Positions 1-6,575 are shown, counted from the first letter of the stretch. The stretch is DNA of 9,922 nucleotides from Lachnospiraceae bacterium (GCA_900771955.1 CAAGPW010000046.1:1-9922), one strand, 5' to 3'. Notes: generated by a model not told the origin, from the letters alone. Made by a program: numbers and translations.

Positions 1-1046
1 ATGTATTTCGCTTTGAATTGTTCTGTTTTGTGATATATTCGATTGTGGCATTGTTAAATTTTACAGGTGTTTTTATCATAAATCATGATATTGCAAGAAC
101 CGGATATATGGGGATATGTCTGACTTCCGTGTTGTATTTTATCATAGTTCTGCTGATGGGCTTTGACAACAAATGGGTGAAATATATCAGCATTACAGCT
201 ATTGGCATTATTGTGCTGATCGGATGCTCCGCCTTTACTTATCATATGGTCATCATATATACATTTCCGATTGTTGCGGCGAGTATGTATGATAAAAAGC
301 GGCTCAGATATTACGCATTTTTCCTGACGATTTTCTGTATAGCCGCGAGTACCTATATTGGATATTATTATGGAATCTGTGACGCCAATATGGTACTCAT
401 CACCTGCGACTCATATTGGAGTCTGGTAAAGGATGGTACTTTTTTGCTGACAAAGGTAAATGATGATCCGCTTAAGACACTCTTTCTATATTATATACTG
501 CCACGTTCTTTTCTGGTATTATGCTTTCAGTTTTTGTGCAACGTTGTTAATTATGTAGTCCGCAGATCGATGGAAAATGCGGTACAGATGCAGTATAAGG
601 CGCTGCGTGACGGAATGACAGGGCTATATAATAAGAGAAAACTGATGGAACTGCTTAAGGATCATACCAGGGATGAAAAAGCGATTGCGGTAGTATATTG
701 GGATGTCAATCAGTTAAAATATGTGAATGATAACTGGGGACATCTGTGTGGGGATCAGCTGATTACGGTGATCGCGGAAACAATCCGGAAGACTGCCGGG
801 GAACAGGATATTGCGATCCGTTATGGTGGAGATGAGTTCCTTTTGTACATAGTGAATGGAAATAAAGAAACTGCCATGCATGTCATTGAGAAATGGGAGC
901 GGCTGCTTGAGACTGAGAAATCAAAATATGAGTTCCCAGTCTCTGCGTCTGTCGGATATGCAACCGGAACACATGCACAATTGGAGTCTATCATTGCGGC
1001 TGCGGACAAGAGCATGTACGCCAATAAAAGTATATACAGGGAGTAA
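1..1046 (+). CDS. Membrane-anchored GGDEF diguanylate cyclase, 5'-truncated by window edge
   Basis: Probably makes the second messenger c-di-GMP from two GTP at the cytoplasmic face of the membrane. The reading frame is open to the left edge. The first start codon in the window is a TTG at 18 with no ribosome binding site, so the true start lies upstream. Numbering from that TTG, residues 1-185 hold about five or six hydrophobic segments with no sensor motif I recognise. The GGDEF domain covers about 190-342: GMTGLYN at 199-205, metal-binding Asp229 in WDVNQLK, an intact GGDEF at 270-274, and a typical ADKSMY ending. Active-site residues look complete, so activity is plausible. The position of the inhibitory RxxD site reads GEQD (261-264), so feedback inhibition by c-di-GMP is probably weak or absent. 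The input signal is unknown. No gene link to its neighbours is evident. Confidence 0.9.
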   Translation, partial: VFRFELFCFVIYSIVALLNFTGVFIINHDIARTGYMGICLTSVLYFIIVLLMGFDNKWVKYISITAIGIIVLIGCSAFTYHMVIIYTFPIVAASMYDKKRLRYYAFFLTIFCIAASTYIGYYYGICDANMVLITCDSYWSLVKDGTFLLTKVNDDPLKTLFLYYILPRSFLVLCFQFLCNVVNYVVRRSMENAVQMQYKALRDGMTGLYNKRKLMELLKDHTRDEKAIAVVYWDVNQLKYVNDNWGHLCGDQLITVIAETIRKTAGEQDIAIRYGGDEFLLYIVNGNKETAMHVIEKWERLLETEKSKYEFPVSASVGYATGTHAQLESIIAAADKSMYANKSIYRE

Positions 1047-1180
1047 GCAGTCAGCCTTCCTTTTTTACAAAAATACTCCGGAAGATCAGCCGTGCGAGCG
1101 GTCTGGCAATAAATAACTGCACCGGAAGTGCCCAAAAACATTTTGGGGTATCAAATTTTTTATGAAAGAAGGGAGCTTTT
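1047..1180. other. Intergenic gap before the CLC gene
   Basis: These 134 bases separate the cyclase gene from the CLC gene. I see a weak hairpin (CCCAAAA/TTTTGGG at 1131-1147, 3-nt loop) with a T-run that starts 8 nt after it, which is too loose for a convincing terminator. I see no clear sigma-A promoter. I looked for a fluoride riboswitch because the next gene looks like a fluoride exporter. I found neither the conserved GGNGAUG start nor the downstream CUGAUG element. Confidence 0.5.
1169..1175 (+). promoter_or_regulatory. Ribosome binding site for the CLC gene (GTG start)
   Basis: AAGGGAG lies 5 nt before the GTG at 1181. It supports GTG as the start, since no in-frame ATG is placed comparably. 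Confidence 0.75.
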
Positions 1181-2410
1181 GTGAATAAAACAAAGGAAAA
1201 ACAGATCCTGCTGCTCAAGTATGTATTACTGGCATTTGTAGTCGGCGTGGCAGTCGGAGGCATTGATACGATATTTGGAAGAGGACTGCTTGCCATTTCA
1301 GATTTCAGAGCCGGGCATTACCGGTATCTGATCCCGTTTTTGCCGCTTGCAGGACTTTTGATCATATGGCTGTATCACCATTTTAGTGAACTGAGCTTAA
1401 AGGGGATGACGCTGGTCTTTGAGACTGGTCAGCACAAGCGGGACGAAATTCCGCTGGCGCTTGTTCCGCTTGTCATGATCGGCACATGGATCACGCATCT
1501 GTTCGGTGGAAGTGCCGGAAGGGAAGGTGTTGCAGTACAGATCGGAGCCACGCTGTCTCATGCGGCAGGAAGAAGACTGCATCTTCCCGAAAACAGCCGC
1601 ATCATGCTTGTGACCGGTATGGCGGCAGGATTTGGCGGACTGTTTCAGACACCGCTTGCGGCGGTATTTTTTGCGATGGAAGTGATCGTTGCCGGATATA
1701 TGGATTATGCGGCGCTCCTTCCGGCACTGATCGCATCCTATACGGCAGCGTTTACGTCGCATATGTTTGGACTGGAAAAATTCACGGTAACGCTTACAGA
1801 TACATTGGAATTGACAAGTTTACATAATATTTCCGGCATTCTGGTACTTGGAATTGCATTCGGGTTAACCGGTCACATTTTTTCTTTTTTGCTTGGAAAA
1901 ATGAAAAAGATCATGGGAGATAAAATCAAAAATCCGTTCTGGAGAATCGGCATTATGTCCGTTCCGCTGGCAGTTTTTCTGTTGCTGCTGCATGGCGGAA
2001 GATACAGCGGGCTTGGTACAAATCTGATCGAGGCGGGATTCACAGGTGGAAGCATTTATTTTTATGACTGGATCTTAAAGCTGGTATTTACGATATTCAC
2101 GCTTGCCATCGGATTTCAGGGCGGGGAAGTCACACCGCTTTTTTCAATCGGTGCATCGCTTGGAATTGTGCTCGGCGGGTTCCTTGGATTGCCGCCGGAG
2201 ATCTGTGCGGCACTCGGTTACGCGGCCGTATTCGGCAGTGCGACCAACACCCTGATCGCACCGGTTATGATCGGTCTTGAAGTGTTTGGATCGGCGGACA
2301 TGCTTCCTTTTGTGATCGTCTGTGTGATCGCCTATCTGGTAAATGGAGATCGTTCCATTTATCCAGCACAGGAAAAAGTTTTAAAAATTTCCATATTAAG
2401 AAAAATTTAA
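1181..2410 (+). CDS. CLC-family antiporter, probably CLC-F type fluoride/proton exchanger
   Basis: A polytopic membrane protein of 409 residues without CBS domains, as is usual for prokaryotic CLC proteins. The gating motif is GREGVAVQIG with glutamate E115. In chloride/proton CLCs this motif is GREGP, and the anion-binding loop reads GSGIP. Here the equivalent of that loop is KGMT, placing Met76 where chloride CLCs have serine. The later helix reads GFQGGEVTPLF (311-321), with Glu316 in place of the chloride-type GGIFAP, and the tail ends in SIYPAQ (Tyr394). These features are typical of CLC-F proteins, which expel fluoride in exchange for protons. The second glutamate of the FxxEE pair found in chloride/proton exchangers is Val here (FAMEV). 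The gene starts with GTG after a good ribosome binding site. The family is certain and the fluoride specificity likely. An automatic pipeline would probably label it a voltage-gated chloride channel. Confidence 0.88.
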   Translation: MNKTKEKQILLLKYVLLAFVVGVAVGGIDTIFGRGLLAISDFRAGHYRYLIPFLPLAGLLIIWLYHHFSELSLKGMTLVFETGQHKRDEIPLALVPLVMIGTWITHLFGGSAGREGVAVQIGATLSHAAGRRLHLPENSRIMLVTGMAAGFGGLFQTPLAAVFFAMEVIVAGYMDYAALLPALIASYTAAFTSHMFGLEKFTVTLTDTLELTSLHNISGILVLGIAFGLTGHIFSFLLGKMKKIMGDKIKNPFWRIGIMSVPLAVFLLLLHGGRYSGLGTNLIEAGFTGGSIYFYDWILKLVFTIFTLAIGFQGGEVTPLFSIGASLGIVLGGFLGLPPEICAALGYAAVFGSATNTLIAPVMIGLEVFGSADMLPFVIVCVIAYLVNGDRSIYPAQEKVLKISILRKI

Positions 2411-2437
2411 GAAATAACCAAAGTGCGTTTAAGAAAA
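2395..2437 (+). promoter_or_regulatory. Three TTAAGAAA direct repeats, possible OmpR/CiaR-type response-regulator site
   Basis: TTAAGAAA starts at 2396, 2407 and 2429, so spacings are 11 and 22 bp, one and two helical turns. As hexamers this is ATTAAG-N5-TTTAAG-N16-TTTAAG. The known CiaR box of streptococci is TTTAAG-N5-TTTAAG, and OmpR-family regulators generally bind 11-bp direct repeats. The first two repeats overlap the 3' end and stop codon of the CLC gene. The likely target is the adaptor/ATPase/permease operon at 2518. No two-component genes lie in the window. The AT-rich setting makes chance occurrence possible. Confidence 0.5.
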
Positions 2438-2443
2438 ATAGTT

Positions 2444-2462
2444 TAGGATATTTTTGTATAAA
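2444..2462 (+). promoter_or_regulatory. Possible -10 region of the MacAB-like operon
   Basis: Two -10 candidates are present: TAGGAT at 2444-2449, 10 nt after the last TTTAAG repeat, and TATAAA at 2457-2462. Neither has a recognisable TTGACA-like -35 at 17 nt. This would fit a promoter in which a bound activator replaces the -35 element. The assignment is weak. Confidence 0.3.
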
Positions 2463-2500
2463 AATTAAAAAATTTGAAATATATACAAAATCAAAACAAG

Positions 2501-2507
2501 AAAGAGG
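2501..2507 (+). promoter_or_regulatory. Ribosome binding site for the adaptor gene
   Basis: AAAGAGG lies 10 nt before the ATG at 2518. A second purine run, AAGGGA, directly abuts the ATG and is too close to act. Confidence 0.55.
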
Positions 2508-2517
2508 ATTAAAGGGA

Positions 2518-4029
2518 ATGAAAGCAGTATTCAAACCAACAAAGAAGAAAGTAGTTATTCTGGTACTGGTTCTTGTCATTATCGTTGGTGCAGTGGCATA
2601 TTTCAATGCGAAAGCCAAAGCAGCGATGGCAGCAATGGAGCCGCAGTACAACATGGCTACCGTGGAAAAGAAGGACTTGAAAAAGGAAGTCAGTGTTAAC
2701 GGTACGATCGGCAGTGTGGATAAGAAATCGGTAGTGGCGGATATTACCGGTGTGGAGGTGACACAGGTCAATGTAAAAGTTGGCGATCAGGTGAAAGCCG
2801 GTGATGTGATCTGTACATTTGACAGCTCAAGTATTGATACCAAGATGGCAAACACACAGGAAAGCGCGGACATCGCAGCAAAAAAATCCAGTCAGGCGGT
2901 TTCTGATGCACAGGCAGAATATAATAATGCAGTGGCAGATAAAAATGTAAATGCTTCCAGAAGTGCACAGGATGTAGCAGATGCACAGACAGTATGCAAT
3001 AATGCAATTGGTCAGCGGGATGCGGTCAACAGCCAGTATCAGCAGGCGATAGCAACGGCAAACCAGGCACAGACGGCAGCGGATCAGGCGAAAGCAAATT
3101 TAGAGGCGGTGCCGGCGGATGCAGATCAGGCAACAAAAGAGGCTGCACAGAAAGCATATGATGACGCACAGACTACGGCGACCGCTGCGGCTGCGGCAAG
3201 AGATGGATTAAAAATAGATCTCGACAGTTCACAGGCATATGTGGAGTCCACGCAGAAGGCATATAACGATGCGGTAAATAAGCAGTATGATACAAATGTT
3301 ACCGATGACCGTACAGTGGCAAAGCAGGATTCCGCACTGGATTCCGCAAAACTGGATGCACAGAGTGTAAACAGCGGTGACACCGCACAGGCACTGGATG
3401 ACTTACAGAAGCAGAAAGATGCATGTACTGTAGTGGCACCGATCGATGGAACCATCACCTCTCTTGATGTGGAGACCGGTGATATTTATAAAGGAGATGC
3501 GATCGCAACGATCCAGAATGAAAATAACCTGCTGGTAGATGCAACAGTGGATCAGTATACGATCAGCGATATTTCAGAGGGAATGTCAGTCATCATCAAG
3601 ACAGATACCACAGGGGATCTGGAGATGCCTGGTACTTTATCTTTTGTATCTCCGGTACCGAAGAGCAGCATTGACAACAACGGAAAAGTCACTGTGACAA
3701 CGGATTATGAGATCAAGGCAACCTTCCAGGAGCAGAATGAACGTCTGCGTCTTGGTATGAATGCAAAAACAACAATTCTGATCGCGGAGGCAAAGAATGT
3801 ACTTTCCGTGCCGTCCAGCTGTGTTCAGACGGATGGCGACCGCAAGTATGTGACCGCTCTTGTAGATGAAGCGACCGGCGAGACGAAAGAGATTGACGTA
3901 ACTACCGGACTTGAGACGGATTATGATGTGGAAGTACAGGGAAAAGATTTAAAAGAAGGTATGGCTGTGATTATTCCGGATGCGACAACAGAGTCAGCCA
4001 CTGAGACAGATGATGTAATCTACGAATAA
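2518..4029 (+). CDS. HlyD/MacA-type membrane fusion (adaptor) protein with long coiled-coil
   Basis: Extracytoplasmic adaptor subunit of a MacAB-type ABC system, probably needed for the permease to act on its substrate at the cell surface. A single N-terminal membrane anchor spans about residues 11-29. The first lipoyl half covers about 70-102, with GDQVKAGDVICTFD. A long Ala/Gln/Asp-rich helical hairpin runs about 107-300. The second lipoyl half follows (VAPIDGTITSLDVETGDIYKGD, roughly 306-327, broken here as VAPIDG then DIYKGD), then a beta-barrel and a membrane-proximal domain to residue 490. The C-terminus is acidic and Thr/Ser-rich. At 503 residues it is longer than usual MacA or YknX proteins (about 370-390), mainly because of the hairpin. 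Within the hairpin, DAQxxxNNA recurs at 130 and 155. Four cysteines are present (99, 160, 303, 435). It is the first gene of the operon, 16 nt before the ATPase gene. The substrate is not predictable. Confidence 0.9.
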   Translation: MKAVFKPTKKKVVILVLVLVIIVGAVAYFNAKAKAAMAAMEPQYNMATVEKKDLKKEVSVNGTIGSVDKKSVVADITGVEVTQVNVKVGDQVKAGDVICTFDSSSIDTKMANTQESADIAAKKSSQAVSDAQAEYNNAVADKNVNASRSAQDVADAQTVCNNAIGQRDAVNSQYQQAIATANQAQTAADQAKANLEAVPADADQATKEAAQKAYDDAQTTATAAAAARDGLKIDLDSSQAYVESTQKAYNDAVNKQYDTNVTDDRTVAKQDSALDSAKLDAQSVNSGDTAQALDDLQKQKDACTVVAPIDGTITSLDVETGDIYKGDAIATIQNENNLLVDATVDQYTISDISEGMSVIIKTDTTGDLEMPGTLSFVSPVPKSSIDNNGKVTVTTDYEIKATFQEQNERLRLGMNAKTTILIAEAKNVLSVPSSCVQTDGDRKYVTALVDEATGETKEIDVTTGLETDYDVEVQGKDLKEGMAVIIPDATTESATETDDVIYE

Positions 4030-4031
4030 TC

Positions 4032-4038
4032 GAGGTGG
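4032..4038 (+). promoter_or_regulatory. Ribosome binding site for the ATPase gene
   Basis: GAGGTGG lies 7 nt before the ATG at 4046, in the 16-nt gap after the adaptor stop codon. The short gap and the lack of a terminator indicate co-transcription. Confidence 0.7.
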
Positions 4039-4045
4039 AAAATAG

Positions 4046-4756
4046 ATGGAAAATGATGTAATCATCGATTTGCAAAAAATCGTGAAAAAGTTTTATGTGG
4101 GAAAAGAAAACGAACTGGAGATCCTGCACGGAATCAATTTACAGGTAAGACGCGGAGAATTTGTTTCCATCGTCGGGGCATCCGGTTCCGGAAAATCTAC
4201 GTTAATGAATATTATAGGGATTTTGGATCGCCCGACATCCGGAGGCTATACTTTAGAAGGTATAGATATCTGTAAGGCAAATGACAGAGAAGTGTCCCAT
4301 ATCCGAAATCAGAAAATAGGCTTTGTATTTCAGACTTACAATCTGATCGCGCGTACAAGTGCTTTAAAAAATGTAGAGCTTCCCATGATGTATGCCGGCA
4401 TGTCAAAGCGAGCGCGTACTGCGAAAGCAAAAGAACTGTTAAAACTGGTCGATATGGGGGAACGTATGGATCACACACCGGATGAACTTTCCGGTGGACA
4501 AAAGCAGCGTGTTGCGATCGCGCGGGCGCTTGGCAATGATCCGGCGATCATCCTTGCTGATGAACCGACAGGAGCTTTGGATTCCAAGACAGGACGTATG
4601 GTTATGGACCTGTTTCATAAACTGCATAAAGAAAAAGGGATCACGATCGTGCTGATCACACACTCCAATGAACTGGCGGAGGAGACACAGCGTATCATCA
4701 CATTAAAAGACGGTACGATCATTGGAGAAAGAGAGGGAAGTGCATATGCTGTTTGA
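4046..4756 (+). CDS. ABC transporter ATP-binding subunit, MacB/LolD-like
   Basis: Cytoplasmic ATPase that powers the MacAB-like complex. All expected motifs are intact: Walker A GASGSGKST (44-52), Q-loop Q96 in FVFQTYNL, signature LSGGQ (148-152), Walker B ILADE (169-173) with catalytic Glu173, D-loop GALD, and switch His206 in ITHS. The length of 236 residues is normal for a stand-alone subunit of this family. In Gram-negative MacB the ATPase is fused to the permease. Here the two are separate genes, as in Bacillus YknY/YknZ. Its last 11 bases overlap the start of the permease gene, which suggests translational coupling and equal stoichiometry. Specificity for antibiotics, peptides or lipoproteins cannot be read from this subunit. 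Confidence 0.95.
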   Translation: MENDVIIDLQKIVKKFYVGKENELEILHGINLQVRRGEFVSIVGASGSGKSTLMNIIGILDRPTSGGYTLEGIDICKANDREVSHIRNQKIGFVFQTYNLIARTSALKNVELPMMYAGMSKRARTAKAKELLKLVDMGERMDHTPDELSGGQKQRVAIARALGNDPAIILADEPTGALDSKTGRMVMDLFHKLHKEKGITIVLITHSNELAEETQRIITLKDGTIIGEREGSAYAV

Positions 4757-5987
4757 AAATATTGGGGCGGCGCTGGCCGGGATCAAGGCAAATAAGCTGC
4801 GCTCGTTTCTGACCATGCTTGGCATTATGATCGGTATTGCCGCGATCATCGCGATCACTATGGCAGGAAACGGTGTATCACAGTATATTTCCAACCAGAT
4901 GAACAGTATCGGTGCCAACAAGATTGAGTTTTATGTTTCTCAGAAAAACTGGGATGACAATGTAGATACAAAATCTTCGGATCTGATCTCACAGGATATG
5001 GTACGTGATGTATGTGATAAATACAAAGATAAGATCAAAGATGTATCTCTGACTACAAGCCTGGGAGATGGTGTGGTCAAAGACGGAAAATCCTACGCCA
5101 ATGTTACGGTACAGGGTGCAAATTCCGCTTCGTTTTTCTGGGAAGACGGAGATATCCTTGCCGGCAGGGAAATACTTTCTACGGAACAGCAGGATGGAGC
5201 AAACGTAGCACTGGTTTCGGATAAGTTTGTAAATAATCTGTTTAACGGAAATCCAGACGCGGCAGTCGGAAAAGAAGTGGATGTTCTGGTCAATAACCAG
5301 TACTATACATTTACGATCGTCGGTGTATATAAATCCTATGACAGCCAGCAGATGACCGCTTCTGCTTATGATACATCCACGGTACTTTATGTGCCGTTAA
5401 AGGTGGTACATCGCGTGGTATCCAGTGCAACAGAAATGAGTTACTTTGATATCAACGGAAAAGATGGCGTAGATTCCATTCAGTTATCGCAGGAGATTGC
5501 GGATTATATGAATGATACTTATTACGCGAAAAATGAGAATTTCTGCATCGAAAGGATCACGATGCAGGAGCAGGCGCAGATGTTGAATAAAGAAGTTGGC
5601 ATGATCAAACTGGTTATGGGCGGTATTGGAGCAATCTCCCTTCTGGTCGGTGGTATTGGCGTCATGAATATTATGATCGTTTCCATTACAGAGCGAACCA
5701 GAGAGATTGGTACGAGAAAAGCACTTGGCGCAACTAATGGAAGCATCCGGCTGCAGTTTATTACAGAGGCGATCGTGCTCTGCGTGATCGGAGGAATTTT
5801 AGGACTGGGGCTTGGTATGCTGCTCGGTCATGTGATCACAAATGCGATTGGTTTCCCGGGTACTGTTACGATACAGAACGTGATAGCTGTATTACTGTTC
5901 TCTTCCGCATTTGGTATCTTCTTCGGCTATTATCCGGCAAACAGAACGGCAAAGATGAATCCGATCGATGCCTTAAGATATGAATAA
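4746..5987 (+). CDS. MacB-like ABC transporter permease (FtsX-type)
   Basis: Integral membrane subunit of the MacAB-like system, which in this family moves substrate by mechanotransmission rather than through a channel. Residue numbers use the ATG at 4746, giving 413 residues. An earlier in-frame TTG at 4722 is possible, but GAGGG at 4733-4737 sits 8 nt before the ATG and favours it. The amphipathic N-terminus (ANKLRSFLTMLG) leads into TM1 at about 20-43. A large extracellular MacB core domain follows at about 44-285. Three C-terminal membrane helices lie near 286-315, 340-368 and 378-397. The family hallmark VMNIMIVSITERTREIG is at about 306-322, followed by RKALGAT, and the protein ends in NPIDALRYE. 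The ATPase gene overlaps it by 11 bp. It is the last gene of the operon, with a terminator-like hairpin 71 bp downstream. Confidence 0.93.
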   Translation: MLFENIGAALAGIKANKLRSFLTMLGIMIGIAAIIAITMAGNGVSQYISNQMNSIGANKIEFYVSQKNWDDNVDTKSSDLISQDMVRDVCDKYKDKIKDVSLTTSLGDGVVKDGKSYANVTVQGANSASFFWEDGDILAGREILSTEQQDGANVALVSDKFVNNLFNGNPDAAVGKEVDVLVNNQYYTFTIVGVYKSYDSQQMTASAYDTSTVLYVPLKVVHRVVSSATEMSYFDINGKDGVDSIQLSQEIADYMNDTYYAKNENFCIERITMQEQAQMLNKEVGMIKLVMGGIGAISLLVGGIGVMNIMIVSITERTREIGTRKALGATNGSIRLQFITEAIVLCVIGGILGLGLGMLLGHVITNAIGFPGTVTIQNVIAVLLFSSAFGIFFGYYPANRTAKMNPIDALRYE

Positions 5988-6032
5988 AAAAGAATCAAAT
6001 TCTAAACAATTTATAAAGAGTTATAAAATCGG

Positions 6033-6061
6033 TTGACAGGAAAAAATACAGATGATAGAAT
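6033..6061 (+). promoter_or_regulatory. Sigma-A type promoter of the marR-exporter operon
   Basis: A perfect -35 box TTGACA (6033-6038), a 17-nt spacer and -10 box TAGAAT (6056-6061), one base off TATAAT. Transcription would start near 6067-6069. This is the only near-consensus promoter I could find in the window. Its -10 box overlaps the first three bases of the inverted repeat, so a protein bound there should block RNA polymerase. Confidence 0.85.
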
Positions 6062-6102
6062 GCTTAACAATGTTATTAAATTACATTGTTAAGCATTTTT
6101 TT
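6059..6102 (+). terminator. Perfect inverted repeat with T-run: terminator of upstream operon and probable MarR operator
   Basis: Arms AATGCTTAACAATGT (6059-6073) and ACATTGTTAAGCATT (6083-6097) pair over 15 bp with a 9-nt loop, and T's run from 6096 to 6102. In a transcript reading through from the MacAB-like operon this forms a terminator-like hairpin, although its stem is AT-rich. As DNA it has the form of a MarR-family operator. The left arm with adjoining bases contains TAACA-A-TGTTA (6065-6075), itself palindromic, and the right arm has the related TTACATTGTTA. It overlaps the -10 box and expected transcription start of the marR promoter. The dual role is inferred. A transcript started from that promoter would lack the 5' part of the left arm and so could not form the full hairpin. 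Confidence 0.75.
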
Positions 6103-6105
6103 GCT

Positions 6106-6113
6106 GGAGGTGA
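6106..6113 (+). promoter_or_regulatory. Strong ribosome binding site for the MarR gene
   Basis: GGAGGTGA matches the 16S rRNA 3' end almost fully. Its GGAGG core ends 6 nt before the ATG at 6117, which fixes the start. Confidence 0.85.
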
Positions 6114-6116
6114 ATC

Positions 6117-6575
6117 ATGAGTGAGGTAAATCACAGGTTGTTTGATATATTTCACCATTTTCGCCAGTTACCGTTTTCGGCGCTTTTACCGGATGGGATT
6201 TCACGCAATGATTTCGCAACGCTGATGTGCATCGCACATGCAGATGGTAAGAGCAAGGATGAGGCGATCAGTGTCTCAACGATCGCCAGAAAGCTCCGTA
6301 TGCAGGTCCCGGCGGTGTCCCGTACCATTCGGGGGCTGGAGGAGAAGGAACTGGTGACACGGGAGACCGATACCAGAGACCGGAGAAACACGTTTGTTCG
6401 TCTTACTGCGGATGGAAAGCGGGTATCCGATGAGGTAGAACAGGAAATGTGTGAAGTAGTCAATATCGCACTTCAGAACATGAAAAAAGAGGATGTGGAG
6501 CGCCTGTTAGACTATATGGATGAATTTCAGTCCAGGATTCAGACCGAACTGGAGAAAAGGAAAGACAGCAGGTAA
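6117..6575 (+). CDS. MarR-family transcriptional regulator
   Basis: A 152-residue winged helix-turn-helix protein, the usual size for this family, which works as a homodimer. The N-terminal helices (about 1-25) and C-terminal helices (about 102-148) form the dimer part. The DNA-binding part is about 52-100: ISVSTIARKLRM then VPAVSRTIRGLEEKELV (recognition helix region), and the wing carries the DTRDRR signature (85-90) followed by RLTADGK. It probably represses its own operon by binding the inverted repeat over the promoter and releases it when a toxic ligand binds. This follows from gene order and the operator, and no ligand residues can be named. It lies 32 bp upstream of the exporter genes and is likely co-transcribed with them. 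Confidence 0.93.
   Translation: MSEVNHRLFDIFHHFRQLPFSALLPDGISRNDFATLMCIAHADGKSKDEAISVSTIARKLRMQVPAVSRTIRGLEEKELVTRETDTRDRRNTFVRLTADGKRVSDEVEQEMCEVVNIALQNMKKEDVERLLDYMDEFQSRIQTELEKRKDSR

Larger units (their letters stand above)
5988..6116 (+). promoter_or_regulatory. Regulatory gap between the MacAB-like operon and the marR operon
   Basis: These 129 bases are AT-rich and hold, in order, a short featureless stretch, a consensus promoter (6033-6061), a 15-bp inverted repeat with T-run (6059-6102) and a strong ribosome binding site (6106-6113). The promoter, the repeat and the MarR gene itself have separate entries. Confidence 0.8.

Noticed and set aside
856..1116. Plus-strand 86-codon frame overlapping the cyclase 3' end
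   Set aside because: It lies in another frame of the conserved GGDEF domain, with no ribosome binding site and no recognisable sequence.
1131..1147. Hairpin CCCAAAA/TTTTGGG before the CLC gene as an intrinsic terminator
   Set aside because: The stem has only 7 bp, mostly A-T, the loop is 3 nt, and the T-run starts 8 nt after the stem. This is not the usual terminator geometry.
1162..1188. Eight-codon reading frame (ATG at 1162) overlapping the CLC start, as a possible leader peptide
   Set aside because: It has no ribosome binding site of its own and no regulatory codon run. Its body is the ribosome binding site of the CLC gene.
4722..4745. TTG at 4722 as start of the MacB-like permease
   Set aside because: The ATG at 4746 has a ribosome binding site at proper distance and gives the usual MacB N-terminus. 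The eight extra residues are charged and lie over that binding site.
5991..6003. Short inverted repeat AGAAT/ATTCT after the permease gene
   Set aside because: A 5-bp A-T-rich arm in an A-T-rich gap is expected by chance, and the strong hairpin at 6059 explains termination better.
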